From: Sitta carolinensis
Taxonomy: Eukaryota; Chordata; Aves; Passeriformes; Sittidae
Direction: 5' to 3'
NCBI GenBank assembly: GCA_032173965.1
Contig: CM063284.1
Coordinates: 60,200,863 to 60,264,862 of the forward strand
DNA: 64,000 nucleotides
Made by a program: the position numbers and the translations under genes. The notes below the pieces were generated by a model. It was not told where the DNA came from and did no database searches. It saw only the letters and a list, made by a program, of their open reading frames with translations. Shown here piece by piece: positions 1 to 64,000 of this stretch (positions are counted from its first letter, which is position 1; each line of letters opens with the position of its first letter).

Positions 1-89
1 TGGGAGGTCTCAGTGGGGGCATGTTGGTAAAATTTACCTGCGGGAAGAGAACACAGCTCTACTTCCAGCGCACCGCCCTTGGCCTTGAG

Positions 90-650
90 CCGCGCGGTGC
101 CCCGCTCTCAGGCTCCGGCACACACGTCAAGAGGCGCCGGTCACGACAAGGCCCCGGCGAACCCGCCCAGCCCGGCCGCTCGCAGGGCAGCTGCCCCTCC
201 CGGGTGTCCCGGGGCCCGACGCGACGCAGCGCGGCCGCGCCGCTCACCGGCCCAGCGCAGCCAGCGGGCGCCCGGCGGCACCGCCGCCACGGCCGCGGGC
301 CGGTCGCAGGCGCGGCCCGGCGGCAGCCCCGGGGCGGCCCGCGGGCGGGAGCCGCCACCCGCCGCCCCCGCCCAGCCGCGGGCCGCGCAGCAGCAGCCGC
401 CACCGCCCAGGGCTCGGGGGAGCAGCGCGACCCCGCGCAGCATCGACCCCGCTCGGCCCTCGGCCCGGCCCCGCTCCCCGGGCGCAGCCGCGGCGAGAGA
501 GGAGCCCGAGCCGTGACGGGGGAGGCGGGGCCCGGCGGGTGACGGCGAGCCCCGGCGCAGCCTGGGAGCAGCGGCGCCGCCGTGTGGGCCGGGCCCGGCG
601 CGTCCCGCCGGCCCGCTCCGGTATTCCGAAGCGATCTGAGGTAACTGGGT
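90..650. promoter_or_regulatory. CpG island / MRS2 promoter region
   Basis: This stretch is very rich in G+C with frequent CpG, NotI-like and SacII-like sites, and it drops sharply to AT-rich sequence after about 650. It covers the putative MRS2 first exon and its upstream side, so it is the likely TATA-less promoter of MRS2, transcribed leftward. Translated frames on the + strand here are compositional shadows. Confidence 0.75.
248..443 (-). CDS. MRS2: MRS2 exon 1 (mitochondrial magnesium channel), partial
   Basis: Reading leftward from the ATG at 443, the peptide begins MLRGVALLPRALGGG and runs 65 residues to a GT donor at 247-246 (GCCG|GTGAGC), leaving a phase-1 codon. MRS2 is the CorA-type Mg2+ channel of the mitochondrial inner membrane. 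Seen: the peptide is rich in Arg and Ala with a single acidic residue, as expected of a matrix-targeting presequence. The start resembles the human pattern (LR..LLPRA), and the last residues LRWAG line up with human LRVAG just before the exon 2 region. Context: MRS2 is the head-to-head neighbour of DCDC2 in human, and DCDC2 follows here. The remaining exons are off the left edge. Odd: the ATG context is weak (T at -3, C at +4), and the frame stays open far upstream, so the start could lie further out. The comparison uses remembered sequences; the identification is likely, not proven. Confidence 0.78.
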
Positions 651-1316
651 GGCAGCCTGGAAGTTCATAGCCATTGTTTTGTATACGCACAGAGCCACGA
701 TCCTTCTCACCGCTTTCTCACCCAGCCTGCGTTCAACCCCACTGACATTAACTGGATTTTGGACATGATGATTTATGAGAATAGGAAAAAACACCCCCAA
801 GAACCCCATAAAGCTTACCTGAGCTCCTCTAATGAGGCAGGTCTGAATTGAAAATCCAATTAAATGGATAACTTCTCCCAAAGACGTAAGTGTTCTTAAA
901 ATCCCAGAACCAGCAGTGCTCATAACGTGAGCACACAATACTGTGGCTGGGATTTTCCCTGCCACATTGGGCCACTTCCTGATGATCTTCGAAAATAGGG
1001 GCTTTCTTTCCAAGTGAAGTATAATTTTGTGCCCAGCAAATGCCTTAGAATTAAATTTCCTTGCCCTGCTTCTGTATGTAAGATACAGACAACCTGCGTG
1101 GTTGCAATGTAAAAGTTTCTTTAGCAGCATACCAGCTTCCACTGTTACATATTCTCTTGAAACTGCAGCTTTCATGCGCAGAAAGGCAATGAAGGTAGCA
1201 GGGGTATCCTTCCTTTGGCTGGTCCTGCTGGAGTGTGTAAATCGGCCTGGAGGCAAAGCCTGCATCCAAGACCTGCAGCTGGGACATGTTATCAGAGTGT
1301 ACTTAAGAGTACTCAT
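640..1316 (-). other. Long open frame upstream of and in frame with MRS2 exon 1
   Basis: On the minus strand an ATG at 1316 (preceded by an in-frame TAA at 1325-1323) opens a frame with no stop through 640 and on into the MRS2 exon 1 frame, ending near 141. The part from 1316 to 640 has ordinary base composition, so about 225 codons without a stop is unusual there. I recognise no domain. The predicted peptide has mixed hydrophobic and basic stretches and no clear repeat. It could be chance, a decayed coding sequence, or an upstream MRS2-frame extension. I see no splice or transcript evidence. Confidence 0.25.
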
Positions 1317-1325
1317 TAATCCTTA

Positions 1326-4300
1326 GCAGGAAAGTAAAAAAGGAAGTGATTAGTGAAATAATCCGTGCAGCGTGGCTGCTCCAAGAGGAAGGCACAAATC
1401 TAAACACTGGTCTGAGTTTTGAAAACAAGGGTGTCACCAAACAGGACAAAGGAAACTTAAGCAGACACTTAGTTGTTCTGGTGCTGAGAGCACACAAGAT
1501 TACTCCTCCAAACGTGTTCCACTTAGTAAACAAAATCCATCCATTTTATATACTTTTTCTGCCAAGTCATTGTTACATAAGTTGTTTTATGTACCATGCA
1601 TAATTCATCTGCTCTTTAATTTAACCTTTACAATAATTGCTTTTGCTAGTTATATAGCTTCATTAATATTCCTACCCTAAGACAATCATTGATCATCTCT
1701 AATGAGCCCTACTGATTGGAATCCTTGACATTCAAATCAAGATGGGAAGGGTAGGGGGTTTGTGAGCAGCATAACTGGTGTGCATGATAGTCTCCATAGT
1801 TTCTTGAACAAAACATAAGAAATCCAGTAACTACTTAGTGAAGCTTCTGTGGTTGCATATTTTAAACACAGCACTCCTAACATTGCTATACCTTATACTT
1901 TACCATTTTCTTCTTGTATTCATAACTAACTCTTTTATGTCATTAAATCAATTATTTTACCAGAATATTTATAACAAGACTGTCCTTTTCTCTCCTCCAC
2001 CACATGACCTGTGCATTTGTTTCTTTGTGTGTACATACATACATTAACATACAAAGATGAGCCTTTGTTCCAAGTGGATTGACATGCACAGAATCGGAAG
2101 GATCGTTTATGTACAACTTGCATAAAGGTGAATGACCTCACAAGAAAGTAATTAAATGAAGAAGTTCCTCAGTAGTTATGGACAGCATATGTAGACTGAA
2201 GCCGTCAGATGTTTTCAGTTTCAGGGTAACCACACCTGTCTGCAAATGTTCCTGTTCATAATCGATAAAAAGCTGAAATCTACACTAAATGGAGTATTTT
2301 ATCTCTAGTTTTGGTTAATCTCAGCAGATCGCAGTATGTGCGGCACTAATTTAATCTCTTGGATGTCAGAGATACTTAATATTTGGAAATACCACACAGC
2401 ACAGAAAATACCTCAGGAAGGCAGGAAACCAATGCACACCATTGCTGGCAATTTGGCAGCTTATGTTGGCTCTGCATGTTGGAATACAAAAACTAGGGAA
2501 GCATCTAAAAGATATCTGCCAGAAATTTACATTTAATGAATATGCAGTAAGTATTACACAGCTAACATTTCACACTCTTCAATAAAAAGGGAAGAGCTAC
2601 TAGGTTGATCTATTGTTTTCCTTTGCTCATCTGTTTTTCTGGCTGCTAGGACAAGAGAAGCGTTGGAAATAAGATGATGTAACTTCGCCCTGAATCTGTA
2701 CCGATACAGACTGTTACACAGGATCCAAGAGGCCAAAGTATCAGTAAGCACTGGCATTGTATCTCATTACAGCTGCATTATCAGCCACCACTGCAACTGT
2801 CTGGAAGGGAACACAATAATCAAGTGTCACCTGTGTCTTCAGAGGTGAAGGCGGCACACCGGTGTGCCCTGGCAGCCAGGGACAAGTCATAAAGCACACA
2901 CAGAGTCTAATTTTACACTGCTGCTGGCAAAAGATAACTGGAGATCTAGAACTGACATCTATTTATCACAGCTGATACAACGAGCTGCATGTTGGTTTCA
3001 TTGTAGGCACATGTCAGGTATCCGTCCTGTAGTGCTGACCTTTGAGAGTGATTTGCTGAATTTCATCAAAGAAATAGTGGGCCAAGCTCATCTGCTGTTT
3101 GTTGAAGAGGCACACTGACAAGGACAGGCATGATGGCTGTTCTTCATTCAGCCAAAAAGAAAGGATAGCTCCAGCACAGGCTTGCTTAGTCATGAAACTG
3201 CCAGCCAAACCAGAAGTTATTTGTGAGGTTGAATGACATGAGCAACTAGTTCCACTGCTAGCTGAATGTCAGCGCACATGTGGAGAACTGCTCTGATTGA
3301 AGCTGGACTTTGTGCAAGGAAGGAGCAGAAACACCAAGGAAAAACAGAAAGAGAAGGAAACCATGGGTATCATCAAAGGGGTCCTTATAAATCTCTGCTG
3401 AAGAAAAGCTCAGAGAATGTTTTGGTAAAATTATGGTAAAAAAAGGCATCTTGGTCTACAAACAATTGTCAGCGTATAATTTGTCCATTTGATCAATCTT
3501 TTTTTTTTTAATATACAAATATATGGCCTGTTTCTTCTCCTAAAAGAAATGTGCAATTTTATTCAAATTGAGAAAAAAATAGAAACCAGAACAACAACAA
3601 AAAGCCAGATTAACAGAAACGCCACGTTTACTACATAAGTGGTTAGTGGATGAAGAGTGAAGCTACAGAGGAAGAGAGAGATAGAAAAGCCCCCATAGAA
3701 AACCTACCAAAAAACCCACTCATGTTTACAGTAATTGCTCTTACCTGAATAAATCAGGAATACCCAACTGATAATCTCAGGGCCCCTGATCAAAGATAGC
3801 TGCAGTAACACATTGAGAAATCTTTGCTTAAGAAGGATGATTTCATTTTCATTGCTCTATACCAAGACCACATGGAAGGTATATTTTAACCTTTTCCTTA
3901 CTTAAGGTATCCCACTTTAATTTGTTTTTCCATGGAGAAGCATTTCCTTTTGTGCCTCTAAGGGTTTACTAAAGCCTTTTCCCTATGTAATCCTTCAGCA
4001 CCTTGGCTGTCTCAAGAATACTGTTAGACAGGACCTATGTGATCAAAAGCTGTAGCTTAAACTGTGATTGTCTAAGGTATTTTCTAAAGCAAAAATACTT
4101 GATCATAGTATTCTAAGGAGTTTTCAATCTGGCTATTGAACAAGTAGATGAATTTGCTTTAACATGGGCTTTAAAATTTACAACTGCCTTGGTATTTTAC
4201 TTTTTCTAATGTGTGCATGTGAGCTGAACCACTTGTTATTTACGTGCTTTAAACTGCCAGTGCAGACAGTCTGGCTACTCCAGACTTAAAGCTGGGAATA

Positions 4301-5760
4301 AAGTAGCTGCTATTGCTTAGTCTGATTTTCTGATAAGCTGCACAGAGTTATTATGTGTGATTCTCAGCACTGTGTGCAGAATAAGCTGAATTTCATTGTG
4401 TTAAGAAACTTTATCCTTTTCCATTCTGTCTATTTTGTTGGTCTTCTCTTCAGCACTAGGACATTTCTGTCTTCATGGCTTCATGTTTTGTTGTCACTGA
4501 GCATAGCTGGCAAGGCCCTGCAATGAACTGCAAAATCTTTCCTGATTCTGAAATGGCAGACACCTCACGGCATTCCAATGCAGAAAAAGTGACCCTGTTT
4601 GTTGCTACATTATGCTGTGGCTCTGCTCTCATCACATACCCCATCATTATGGTATGTTATGCTCCTTGTGTGACCTCAGGGGATCCTGACACATGACCTG
4701 ACCATCCTCATGTAAGATGAGAGGTCTGATGTTGCTCCATCATAAAGAGATTATATGTCTCTGCATTCATCTTAATCATGTCAGCGGGTTCAGCAGCTTG
4801 TCTCCTCGATGTTGAGAATGTGATAGGAGATTGCTTACAAAGTGAAACAATAGTGGGAATAAAAGGTCAGACCTTGGAAAAGGTACGAGGAGCAAATTGT
4901 CATGGTTCAAGGCACTGCTATTATGGACTGAAGTGTGTAACCTCTTCTTAGCTTTTGGTCAGCAGTTGTACTTAGGTGAGATGGAAAACAAAGATTTTGT
5001 CCACCAATTTTAGGTTGCTTTAAGGCTAGCAGTGCTCTGGTACCATTTAAGGGATATTTTATTGCAATCCATAATGTGATTGTAACTAGCGTGGCCATAG
5101 GTAAAGACCAACAGTATTTTAAAGTATCAAAAGTGTCAAAATGGGTGCACCAATAAAATAGTCAGTGCCTCACTCCTATGTCAATGATGCTGTGTGACTA
5201 CAAAATAGACCTAAGATCACTAAATGTGGTATAAAACAGCAGATAGTTGATATCTCACTACTTGAATGCTGAACAGAGTGAGGGTCGTCAACATTTTTGG
5301 TTTTTACTCAAAAACATATCTTTAATAACAAAAATTTCCTTTCAGCTTACCAGTAGTTCAATGTTAAACATTGAACTATTCATTCGAGGATGGCAAATGC
5401 GTGCTTCTCCCCGTTATTAGTTAGAAGGAGACCAGGAGCAAGTGGGGAACTTTAGCTGTTAACCAATAACATTAGCATGTTTGACTGCCCTCACCCTGAA
5501 ATTGCTCTTTTTGTAATGGTTAACTGCTCTGTTGTAACTCACAGCAGGGGGGTAATTTTCCCATTAAAGGAAGTAAGATAAAAGGAAAGAAAATTCCTTC
5601 CGTCCCGAGTGTTAAAACCCATTTGAAAAGACAAACATTACTGTACACTACACAAATTCGGGTAGGAAGCTCTAGTGCATTTTCAGGCTTGAGACTGTCG
5701 GCGGGGGAAAGAGGTTGCTAAAGGAATTATATTTGAATTGAAGGCACTTATGTTTCACTT
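1326..5760. other. Intergenic DNA between MRS2 and DCDC2 CpG islands
   Basis: AT-rich sequence between the two divergent genes. I find no exon-like conserved reading frame and no recognised interspersed repeat. A perfect 25-bp palindrome lies at 5354-5378. Short frames here are scattered and lack splice context. Enhancers for either gene could be present but cannot be recognised by eye. Confidence 0.6.
5354..5378. repeat. Perfect 12-bp palindrome
   Basis: TAGTTCAATGTT, one A, then its exact reverse complement. Located about 400 bp upstream of the DCDC2 CpG island. Confidence 0.9.
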
Positions 5761-6464
5761 TCTCTCGTTTTACGGCTTCTTGTCCCCAGTGTGTGTCAGA
5801 GTGCGGCGGGGGCGCTGCGCCGCCTCGGCGTTTCCCCGTCCGGGGCAGCTCCGCCGCCGGCCCTTCCCTTGTGGGAACAGGCGGCGGTCGGGCAGGAGGA
5901 GGCAGAGCGGGGATTTCCCTCTCTCTCCCTCGTTCGGATCCCGTTCCCTCTGCTCCCGCGACCCCCTCTGCCCGCCTCTGGGCACGCCGTCCCCCGACCT
6001 CGTTCCCGCGGTGGCTCTGGGCCGGGCGGGCTCCTGGAAGGCTCCCGCCCGGCTGCCTGGCGGGGAGACCGAGAACACGTGGGATAAAGTTTTCCAAGGA
6101 AAACAGGGCGGTGGGGCTTCCCGTCATGGCAGAGCCAGAGGATAAAGGCCCCCGAGGCCTCGGGTCGCCGGCAGTCAGTGAGCCTGCTGTGCCGGCTCGA
6201 GTGTCACTCCGCGTTTTTCCGCCTGGCTTGGCGTTCCCCGCCCCAAGCTCCCCCGGCACCCGGAGCAGCGCGCCGGTTGCCGGGGAGGAGCCGCTGTGTA
6301 CAGGCCACGCAGGGCTGTGCCCCGGCCCCGGCGAGCCGCGATCGCTCCCCGGGAAGGTGTGCCCATGTGCCCGGCGTGGGCGGTGTCAGGGCCAGAGCGC
6401 TCCCGGGCAGGAGCCTCTCCCGAGCCAACAGGTGCGGGCGGCGCGGGCACACGGAGCGTCCAGC

Positions 6465-58616
<52,152 letters not shown>

Positions 58617-58876
58617 ACATGAAAAATATAATGAGCAGAAAATAGAAAAGGATAACACTTTAAATATAAAGCATGGGTTTTTTTGTGATTGTTAACTTAT
58701 AGTAGGAAGGCAGGTTGAGTACCCATGTAATGAGTCGTGAGGTGATGTTGCACTATGGACTGATGAAAATCAAGCATTTATATCTACTAGAAGAACGTAG
58801 AATTATTTTTACAAGGTGAGAATTTCTGATAGGATTTGAGGAGGGAAATAGAAGAGTACTTTGTAGTAGTATTAGA

Positions 58877-58882
58877 AATAAA
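58877..58882 (+). promoter_or_regulatory. Candidate poly(A) signal AATAAA (proximal)
   Basis: First canonical hexamer, about 260 bp after the DCDC2 stop. It would give a short 3' UTR. More distal hexamers exist, so use is uncertain. Confidence 0.4.
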
Positions 58883-60437
58883 CGAACTATTCTGTTGCCT
58901 GAGATAGTTAGCAGCAATAGAACAACCACAAAAATTACACTGTTCTAGGGAAAGGAAAAAACACACACCCAGATTCAATGTTAAAACTTCTTTGTCAATT
59001 TGTTCTGGAAAATGAACTGGTTTTTACCTTTTAACTAGGACATGTGTAGTTTTTCCTTTAAAATTCCATGATAGGTATAATTTTCAGGTGTAACATTAAG
59101 ATTTAACTAGCATATGTTCCTCACCTAATGGATTTATGCCCACAGAAAATGGTTTACTATAATGAGGGGCCAGTTCAATGTTACTAAGTAGTCAATTTTC
59201 AGTATATTAAGTAGAATTATTAGGTTTTGCATACATAAATAGCACTTATTTAGCACTATGAATACATGTGGACAGCCTACAATACTGCAGCTTGTTTCCA
59301 TTTAAAACAGAAAATTTTGTTGATTGTTCTGCACTGTCTCACTAAATAGTGAATTATCGTCATCATGCACAAAAAATAAAGGAAGAGTATGTAGTAGATT
59401 AGTTTAAAAAATTGAATTTGGATGGATTTATAATTCAGTCTAAGAGAAAATTTATTAATGAACTAAAAAAAACCCCAATTTGCCTGTATTCAGACTGAAA
59501 TTTCCATGAAATCATTGCTGTTGATGGAGCCATTTTAATATATGAGACATCAGGATGAGCCCACCAGCTTTCTGTAAAATTCAGGAAAGATTATTGCATT
59601 TATGAACCCTTTGCCTAGCCTATATGGTTGGAAGTGTGTCATCATCCTTTTGCGCAAGCTGTCTCCTGATAGACTTTGTCTTAATATGCATTAGTAAATA
59701 AGGCATTGATCCACAGTATTAGTTCTCTTAATGACACTGATTCCATTGCTCTTTTCATTTCTCTGTTAGTAATGGGAATAATTTGTAGTTCATAGAAGTA
59801 CAGCCCTGAGCATAATTTTATTAATTATACAAAAGAAATAGTAGGTTTCCTTATCGCTAATGCTAGTAAATTATTACTACAAGAAACTTAATGTCATTTT
59901 TGTTGATTTCATGCCATTAAGATAAGAATTACATTTATGAACAAATTGAACTTGAAGCGCTGTTTAAGGAATGTGAAGAATCACTTGTCATAACTGAAAT
60001 GCAAACATCTTCCCTTCTTCTACTAGTTATTAAATAACTACTAGAAGAATATTTTTCCAATGTAATAGAAATATGTGGAGATCCTTCATCATATTTCTGT
60101 GCTTTGGCAATGTAAGTATAAAAGACATGTTAAACTTATGAATAGGGTTAAAAGTTTGCCCTGTCACATCTCTGAATTGTCTGTGAAACCTTCTTGAAAC
60201 CTTCTGTCTATGAAACCTGTAGCTTCTGTTGAGCTGTCTGACAAAAATCGAAGGGAATATTGCATTTGTGATCAGTTCAAAATAATCTTCTAATTTTGCC
60301 AAGCTCTTAGGCAAAGTATGCACACTCCCTTTTTTTGTGATAGCAATTAAGCCGATGCTCAAATATATTTGATTTCTCTGGGATTTTAAAACATTTAAGC
60401 AGAAGAAAAAACTAACCAACTCTTCCCCCACCAAAAT

Positions 60438-60455
60438 AAAAAAAAAAAAAAAAAA
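60438..60455. repeat. A18 run
   Basis: Homopolymer in the DCDC2 3' flank following CCAAAAT; it contains an AATAAA overlap at its start but the context is low complexity. Confidence 0.9.
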
Positions 60456-61739
60456 GAGGCAAGCCTGAAAAAGAATGGATAAAATAACTGTGGGTGATAG
60501 TGATGTAAAATGACACAGGTGCCTTTATTGTTGGTTTCTCTTTATAGCTTCTGAGTGACAGCAGTTTCTGTCATTTCTTTCCTTTCCCCAAAAGTTCGGT
60601 ATTTTCCATGCATAAAAAACTTACAGATATCAATAAGAATAATTTAAAGGCTTAAACTAAATTCTAGGAAAATGTAATATTATAATTTTCCTTCATCAGA
60701 ACATGAAATTCCTGTGAGTGTTACTCAGCTTCAAAAATGTTTTCCCCTCTGTTCTTTTGTAAAAAAGACAGGATATATTTCTTCAGAAAAACAAATCAGA
60801 CTGTCTGGAAATTGAGTTATAACCATTTTATCATTCACCTTGCAATACTGACAACAAGAATTTTGTATCAGGTCCTTTTATTTAGGGAACCTAGTTTTAT
60901 GTCTAACAAATAATTTTAATAGAAATTAAACAAGAATGATACAGGAGGTCTTTCTAATAGTTTTTCTGTCTTGGTCTGCTGTGTGTGATGGCTTAGCTCA
61001 GTTTTACCTGAGAAATACATTATTTTGTAAAGTTTATGGAATGTTATTTTATGTAGTTTATGTGCAACATTTCTGAGTTTTTTAAGAATTGTTTTCTTGT
61101 TTTGCTTTTATTTAAAAAAAAAATTGCTATTAAAGAGAACTAATACATATATTCCTCTGTTTTCTCTCATATCAAGGCCTGTTTGATATTAAATCTGTCT
61201 TTGGGTTAGTGACTTTATAAATTGGGTGATTTCGCAACTGATAGGATTCTCCTATAACTAAAACTTAACTCTCCCCCCAAAAAAATCTCAAACTGATTTC
61301 GTAGTTTTCCTATTGCCACTGTGAAAGAAAATATGTTGACAATTTAGCTGCTACACAGTTATAAATGCAAGACTAATAGCACAGTTAAACTTGCTCAGGG
61401 AGTTTTTTAAGGGCCTGGGTTATTGGTGTGTGTGTGTGTGCTGTTCAGGCAATACTCAGCAAGTGCTGTGAGTTTTATCTGTTCATGGCAATTCCTGAGA
61501 AAATGACCAAACTTCCACATGTCCCCCTGCAGAGATTCCTAATTTCAGCAAAACATTAGAGCACAGGCTTAAATCCCACAGGACTGAAGTTTCATTGAAT
61601 TTTAACTAATGCTTTGGTGCCTTGACATGTCAGAGCCAAAACAAAGTTAGTTCGTGTGAAAAAATGGGTGAAAATAAGGAAAATATTACACCCTCTCATT
61701 TTCATCTAAAGTACAGTGAAATAAACCTGTGTGCCGAAG

Positions 61740-61745
61740 AATAAA
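61740..61745 (+). promoter_or_regulatory. Candidate poly(A) signal AATAAA (distal)
   Basis: Canonical hexamer followed within 5 bp by GGTGAGT-type GU-rich sequence, about 3.1 kb after the stop. It could mark the end of a long 3' UTR. Confidence 0.3.
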
Positions 61746-62479
61746 AGGTGAGTATTCTGATCACTTGAAAATACAGGGAAAGGATTGTTTCTGGGCTATT
61801 TTGATTGATTCCCCCAAATGTGCGTTAAAACAGCTGTTAGATAATAAATATAAACACCAAATGAAGTATCTCCAGGAAGGGTGTGTTTATTAAGTAGTTG
61901 CAATCAGAATGATTGAATGGGATGCACATGAGGATGTTTTGTTTTGGGTGGCTGACAGCCTTCAATCTAAGTTTTAATCAAAAGAAGTGCTGTGTACATG
62001 GCAATAGACAGTGGAGACATCTGCTCTCTGAGGATCATTGTGCGTGTGCACATTTCTATCTATCAACTTACAGATGTGTGTGAGTGCTGAAACTGAAGGC
62101 ATTTGCTGTGTGCTCACACACACTGCACACAGATTATGTGCATATTAATAGTTTAATCTTATAATGTTAGTGATGGGAAAATTATTGGTTGTAGCTCAAA
62201 TTTTCTGTAATTATTTGAGATTATATAATCTTACATATAACAAAACCCAGTAATCTCATAAAAAGGGTGACGGATTTTCTTATGTTGTGTTTACATTTCA
62301 GTGCTTTGCTGAACCCAGCTCAGAATTCTTGAAACACTGAAGTAAAAAAGGAAATAATAGCCTGGGAGGTACTGGAAGCTATGGGGGCCATAAGGAAGTG
62401 GACAGGATTTGGAAAATTCAAGAAAGAAAGTACAAGTCTAGAGTGCAACACGTGATACCAAAACATTGAAAGGTCTTTA

Positions 62480-63330
62480 GTACTAACCTGGTGAGTGGCA
62501 AAGTCCCCCAGCATTGCCAGATGGGGCTGTCAGAGGACCTTGCTTGGGACTGTCCTGCAAGAACCAGGCTGTGCTTAAATAAAAAGCCACGGATGAGCCT
62601 CCACCTGGCATCTACTGCCTGAGTGTGGCAGAGCTGGGGCTCTCTGTCCTGCAAGGCAGCTTTTTCTTCCCAGCACTGCCAGCATGGAAATGGTGGTGTT
62701 CCTGGTGGCTCCCAAACCTCTCCACTCCTTCAGAGACACTGCAGGACCTTTTCTCCCTCCCTTACCCCTCTACACCAGCTCACCCCACTGGCCGCACATT
62801 CTGGGGGCACAGCCCTAGGAGGGAGAAAGGCAGCCCTTTGCATCTCTGCCAGGCCCTCCACCAGCCTTGACCAAGGGATCTAGGACATGGAGGTGCCCCA
62901 TCCCTCCCTTCTGGCAGGCTGCCTGCTCCCTGGCCAGGCTCTGTGTGTGGAAATCACAGAATGCATGCCTCCTGCCAGCTGTGCTCTGTGCCTCCTGCTG
63001 TATCTGGTGGCTGCTGGCTCCCACTGACCCACCCTCCAATGGGCACTGGCGTGGAGCTGAGGAGGGTGCCGACACAGAATTTCTCTCCAGTATGGCCAGC
63101 GTCTCTCTTGCACAGGGAGCCCCGAGTTGGACACAGATGGGGGAAAAGGCCACCTCCCTCCACTTGCTGGGCTGCAGCCCAGGGATCTGTCAGGCGCTTT
63201 TGCTCCAAGGGCACTTTGACCCCTTCAAATTGGGGCTCATCCTGAGGTCCTCCATGACCCAGGTGTTTGCACAGCTGCTTCAAAGCTGACGATGCCCCAG
63301 CATCTACTGCTGCAAGGGTTTGTCCCTCCC
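62480..63330. other. GC-rich unrecognised block
   Basis: The base composition shifts sharply from the AT-rich flank to GC-rich sequence with many CTG/CAG and CCTCC words and few CpG. Open frames occur on both strands, as expected at this composition, and none is recognisable. It adjoins the LTR-like sequence at 63331, so it may belong to a repeat or ERV remnant, or to a separate exon-like region. Confidence 0.4.
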
Positions 63331-64000
63331 TGTTGGAGACTGAAATGTTATAATTTATGATTTAAACATCTTCATGAAGTACTTTTGCCTATTATAGCAA
63401 AACTATATAAAAGCAGGAGAGAAGACCACCATACCCTGACTAAGGCCTTACACTGCTTGTTGATGGAGATAAAGTGACACAGGTCCGGGTTGAGGGAAGA
63501 AGAATACATTCACAGAGGGATCAAGCTTTGCACCCTTAAGGTGTAGACCGAAGCCCCAGGGCTATCAACTGCCAGGCTCAAACAGACCTCTGCACCAAAG
63601 GAACAGGGGACACCAAAGGTTTTGGGTTGTATAAAAGCCTCCTGGAAGAGGCAGTGAACACCAATCCTCTACTGTGCAGAGGAGCTCAGTTCTGGGGACC
63701 CTTCACCCCAGGAAAAGCTGCATCCACAAGAAGGACAGCAGAGGGGGTGCTGTGACCTATCAAAGTATCTCCCAAAGGAGTCCCCAGGCCCTGCACCAGA
63801 GCACTGAAACATGATGCAACAGATCCACGGTGTTACAAGGGACAGTGTAAAACTGGCTCCCTGCATGGGAGGCATGTGGGCATTGCCACCTGCCTCAAAT
63901 GTATATTAATCCATGGAATTCTAAACTTTTCAGCAGCAGGACGTGGGGGACCCTCACCACCAAGAAGACCAGATGGAGGGGAGCAACAAGACATCATTTG
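63331..64000 (+). mobile_element. LTR-like sequence, cut by window end
   Basis: Starts TGTTGGAGACTG after the GC-rich block and contains two TATA-box-like sites, ACTATATAAAAGC near 63403 and GTTGTATAAAAGCC near 63628, each followed by plausible transcript-start sequence. The look is that of an avian ERV LTR or LTR-like repeat. The bases before 63331 are pyrimidine-rich, so they are not a polypurine tract; no end or target-site duplication is found inside the window. Assignment is tentative. Confidence 0.4.

Larger units (their letters stand above)
58617..62480 (+). other. DCDC2 3' UTR and 3' flank
   Basis: AT-rich non-coding sequence after the stop codon. Candidate poly(A) signals are AATAAA at 58877-58882 and 59375-59380, ATTAAA at 61129-61134 and AATAAA at 61740-61745 (the last followed by GGTGAGT-type GU-rich sequence). 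Which one is used cannot be told from sequence. An A18 run is at 60438-60455 and a short GT tract near 61427-61440. The expected next gene in human synteny, NRSN1, is not seen. Confidence 0.75.

Noticed and set aside
6276..6281. RFX X-box in the DCDC2 promoter
   Set aside because: Only one GTTGCC half-site is good; the second half matches poorly, so it is not called as a site.
62867..63289. 140-codon open frame in the GC-rich block
   Set aside because: Overlapping frames are open on both strands at this composition; no protein motif is recognised.
58617..64000. 3' end of NRSN1, the expected tail-to-tail neighbour
   Set aside because: No minus-strand frame resembles neurensin; it presumably lies further right.

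Overview
The window is vertebrate nuclear DNA, almost certainly from a bird. Genes are split by GT-AG introns of up to 13 kb, two CpG islands sit on an AT-rich background, and the interspersed repeats are CR1 LINE fragments plus endogenous-retrovirus (ERV) solo LTRs. I see no LINE-1 or Alu-type repeats. Nothing prokaryotic, plasmid-like or CRISPR-like is present.

The window is dominated by one complete gene on the + strand, DCDC2 (doublecortin domain-containing 2). I reconstructed it by hand as ten coding exons between 6465 and 58616. All introns are GT-AG, every junction keeps frame, and the CDS is 1,503 nt (500 aa plus stop). The protein has two tandem doublecortin (DCX) domains, which bind microtubules and act at the ciliary axoneme in vertebrates, followed by a low-complexity linker and a glutamate-rich tail. 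The recalled human protein is about 476 aa; the extra length here appears to lie in the tail.

Layout: 1-650 is a CpG island holding, on the minus strand, what I read as the first coding exon of MRS2 (mitochondrial inner-membrane Mg2+ channel); the rest of that gene lies outside the window. 650-5750 is the divergent intergenic space, including an unusually long minus-strand open frame continuous with MRS2 exon 1. 5780-6780 is the DCDC2 CpG island and exon 1. 6758-58508 holds the nine introns. 58617 onward is the 3' UTR and 3' flank, ending in a GC-rich block and an LTR-like sequence cut by the window edge. MRS2 and DCDC2 are also head-to-head neighbours in human 6p22, which supports orthology.

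Repeats: CR1 fragments lie at 26545-27004 (+), 29714-30018 (-), 45325-46425 (+) and 50285-51047 (-). The last is split by a 295-bp solo LTR (50355-50649) with a perfect 6-bp target-site duplication. A second solo LTR (51131-51708, minus orientation) has a perfect 5-bp duplication. A badly decayed ERV with an integrase-like stretch lies antisense in intron 7 (about 31.6-33.65 kb). There is also a hexamer/dinucleotide microsatellite at 38.04-38.16 kb, a 150-bp duplicated segment in intron 2 and several perfect short hairpins. I found no clear undescribed gene system. The most informative observations are the dated nest of retroelements in intron 8, the decayed antisense ERV, and possible N-terminal extensions of both genes in their CpG islands.
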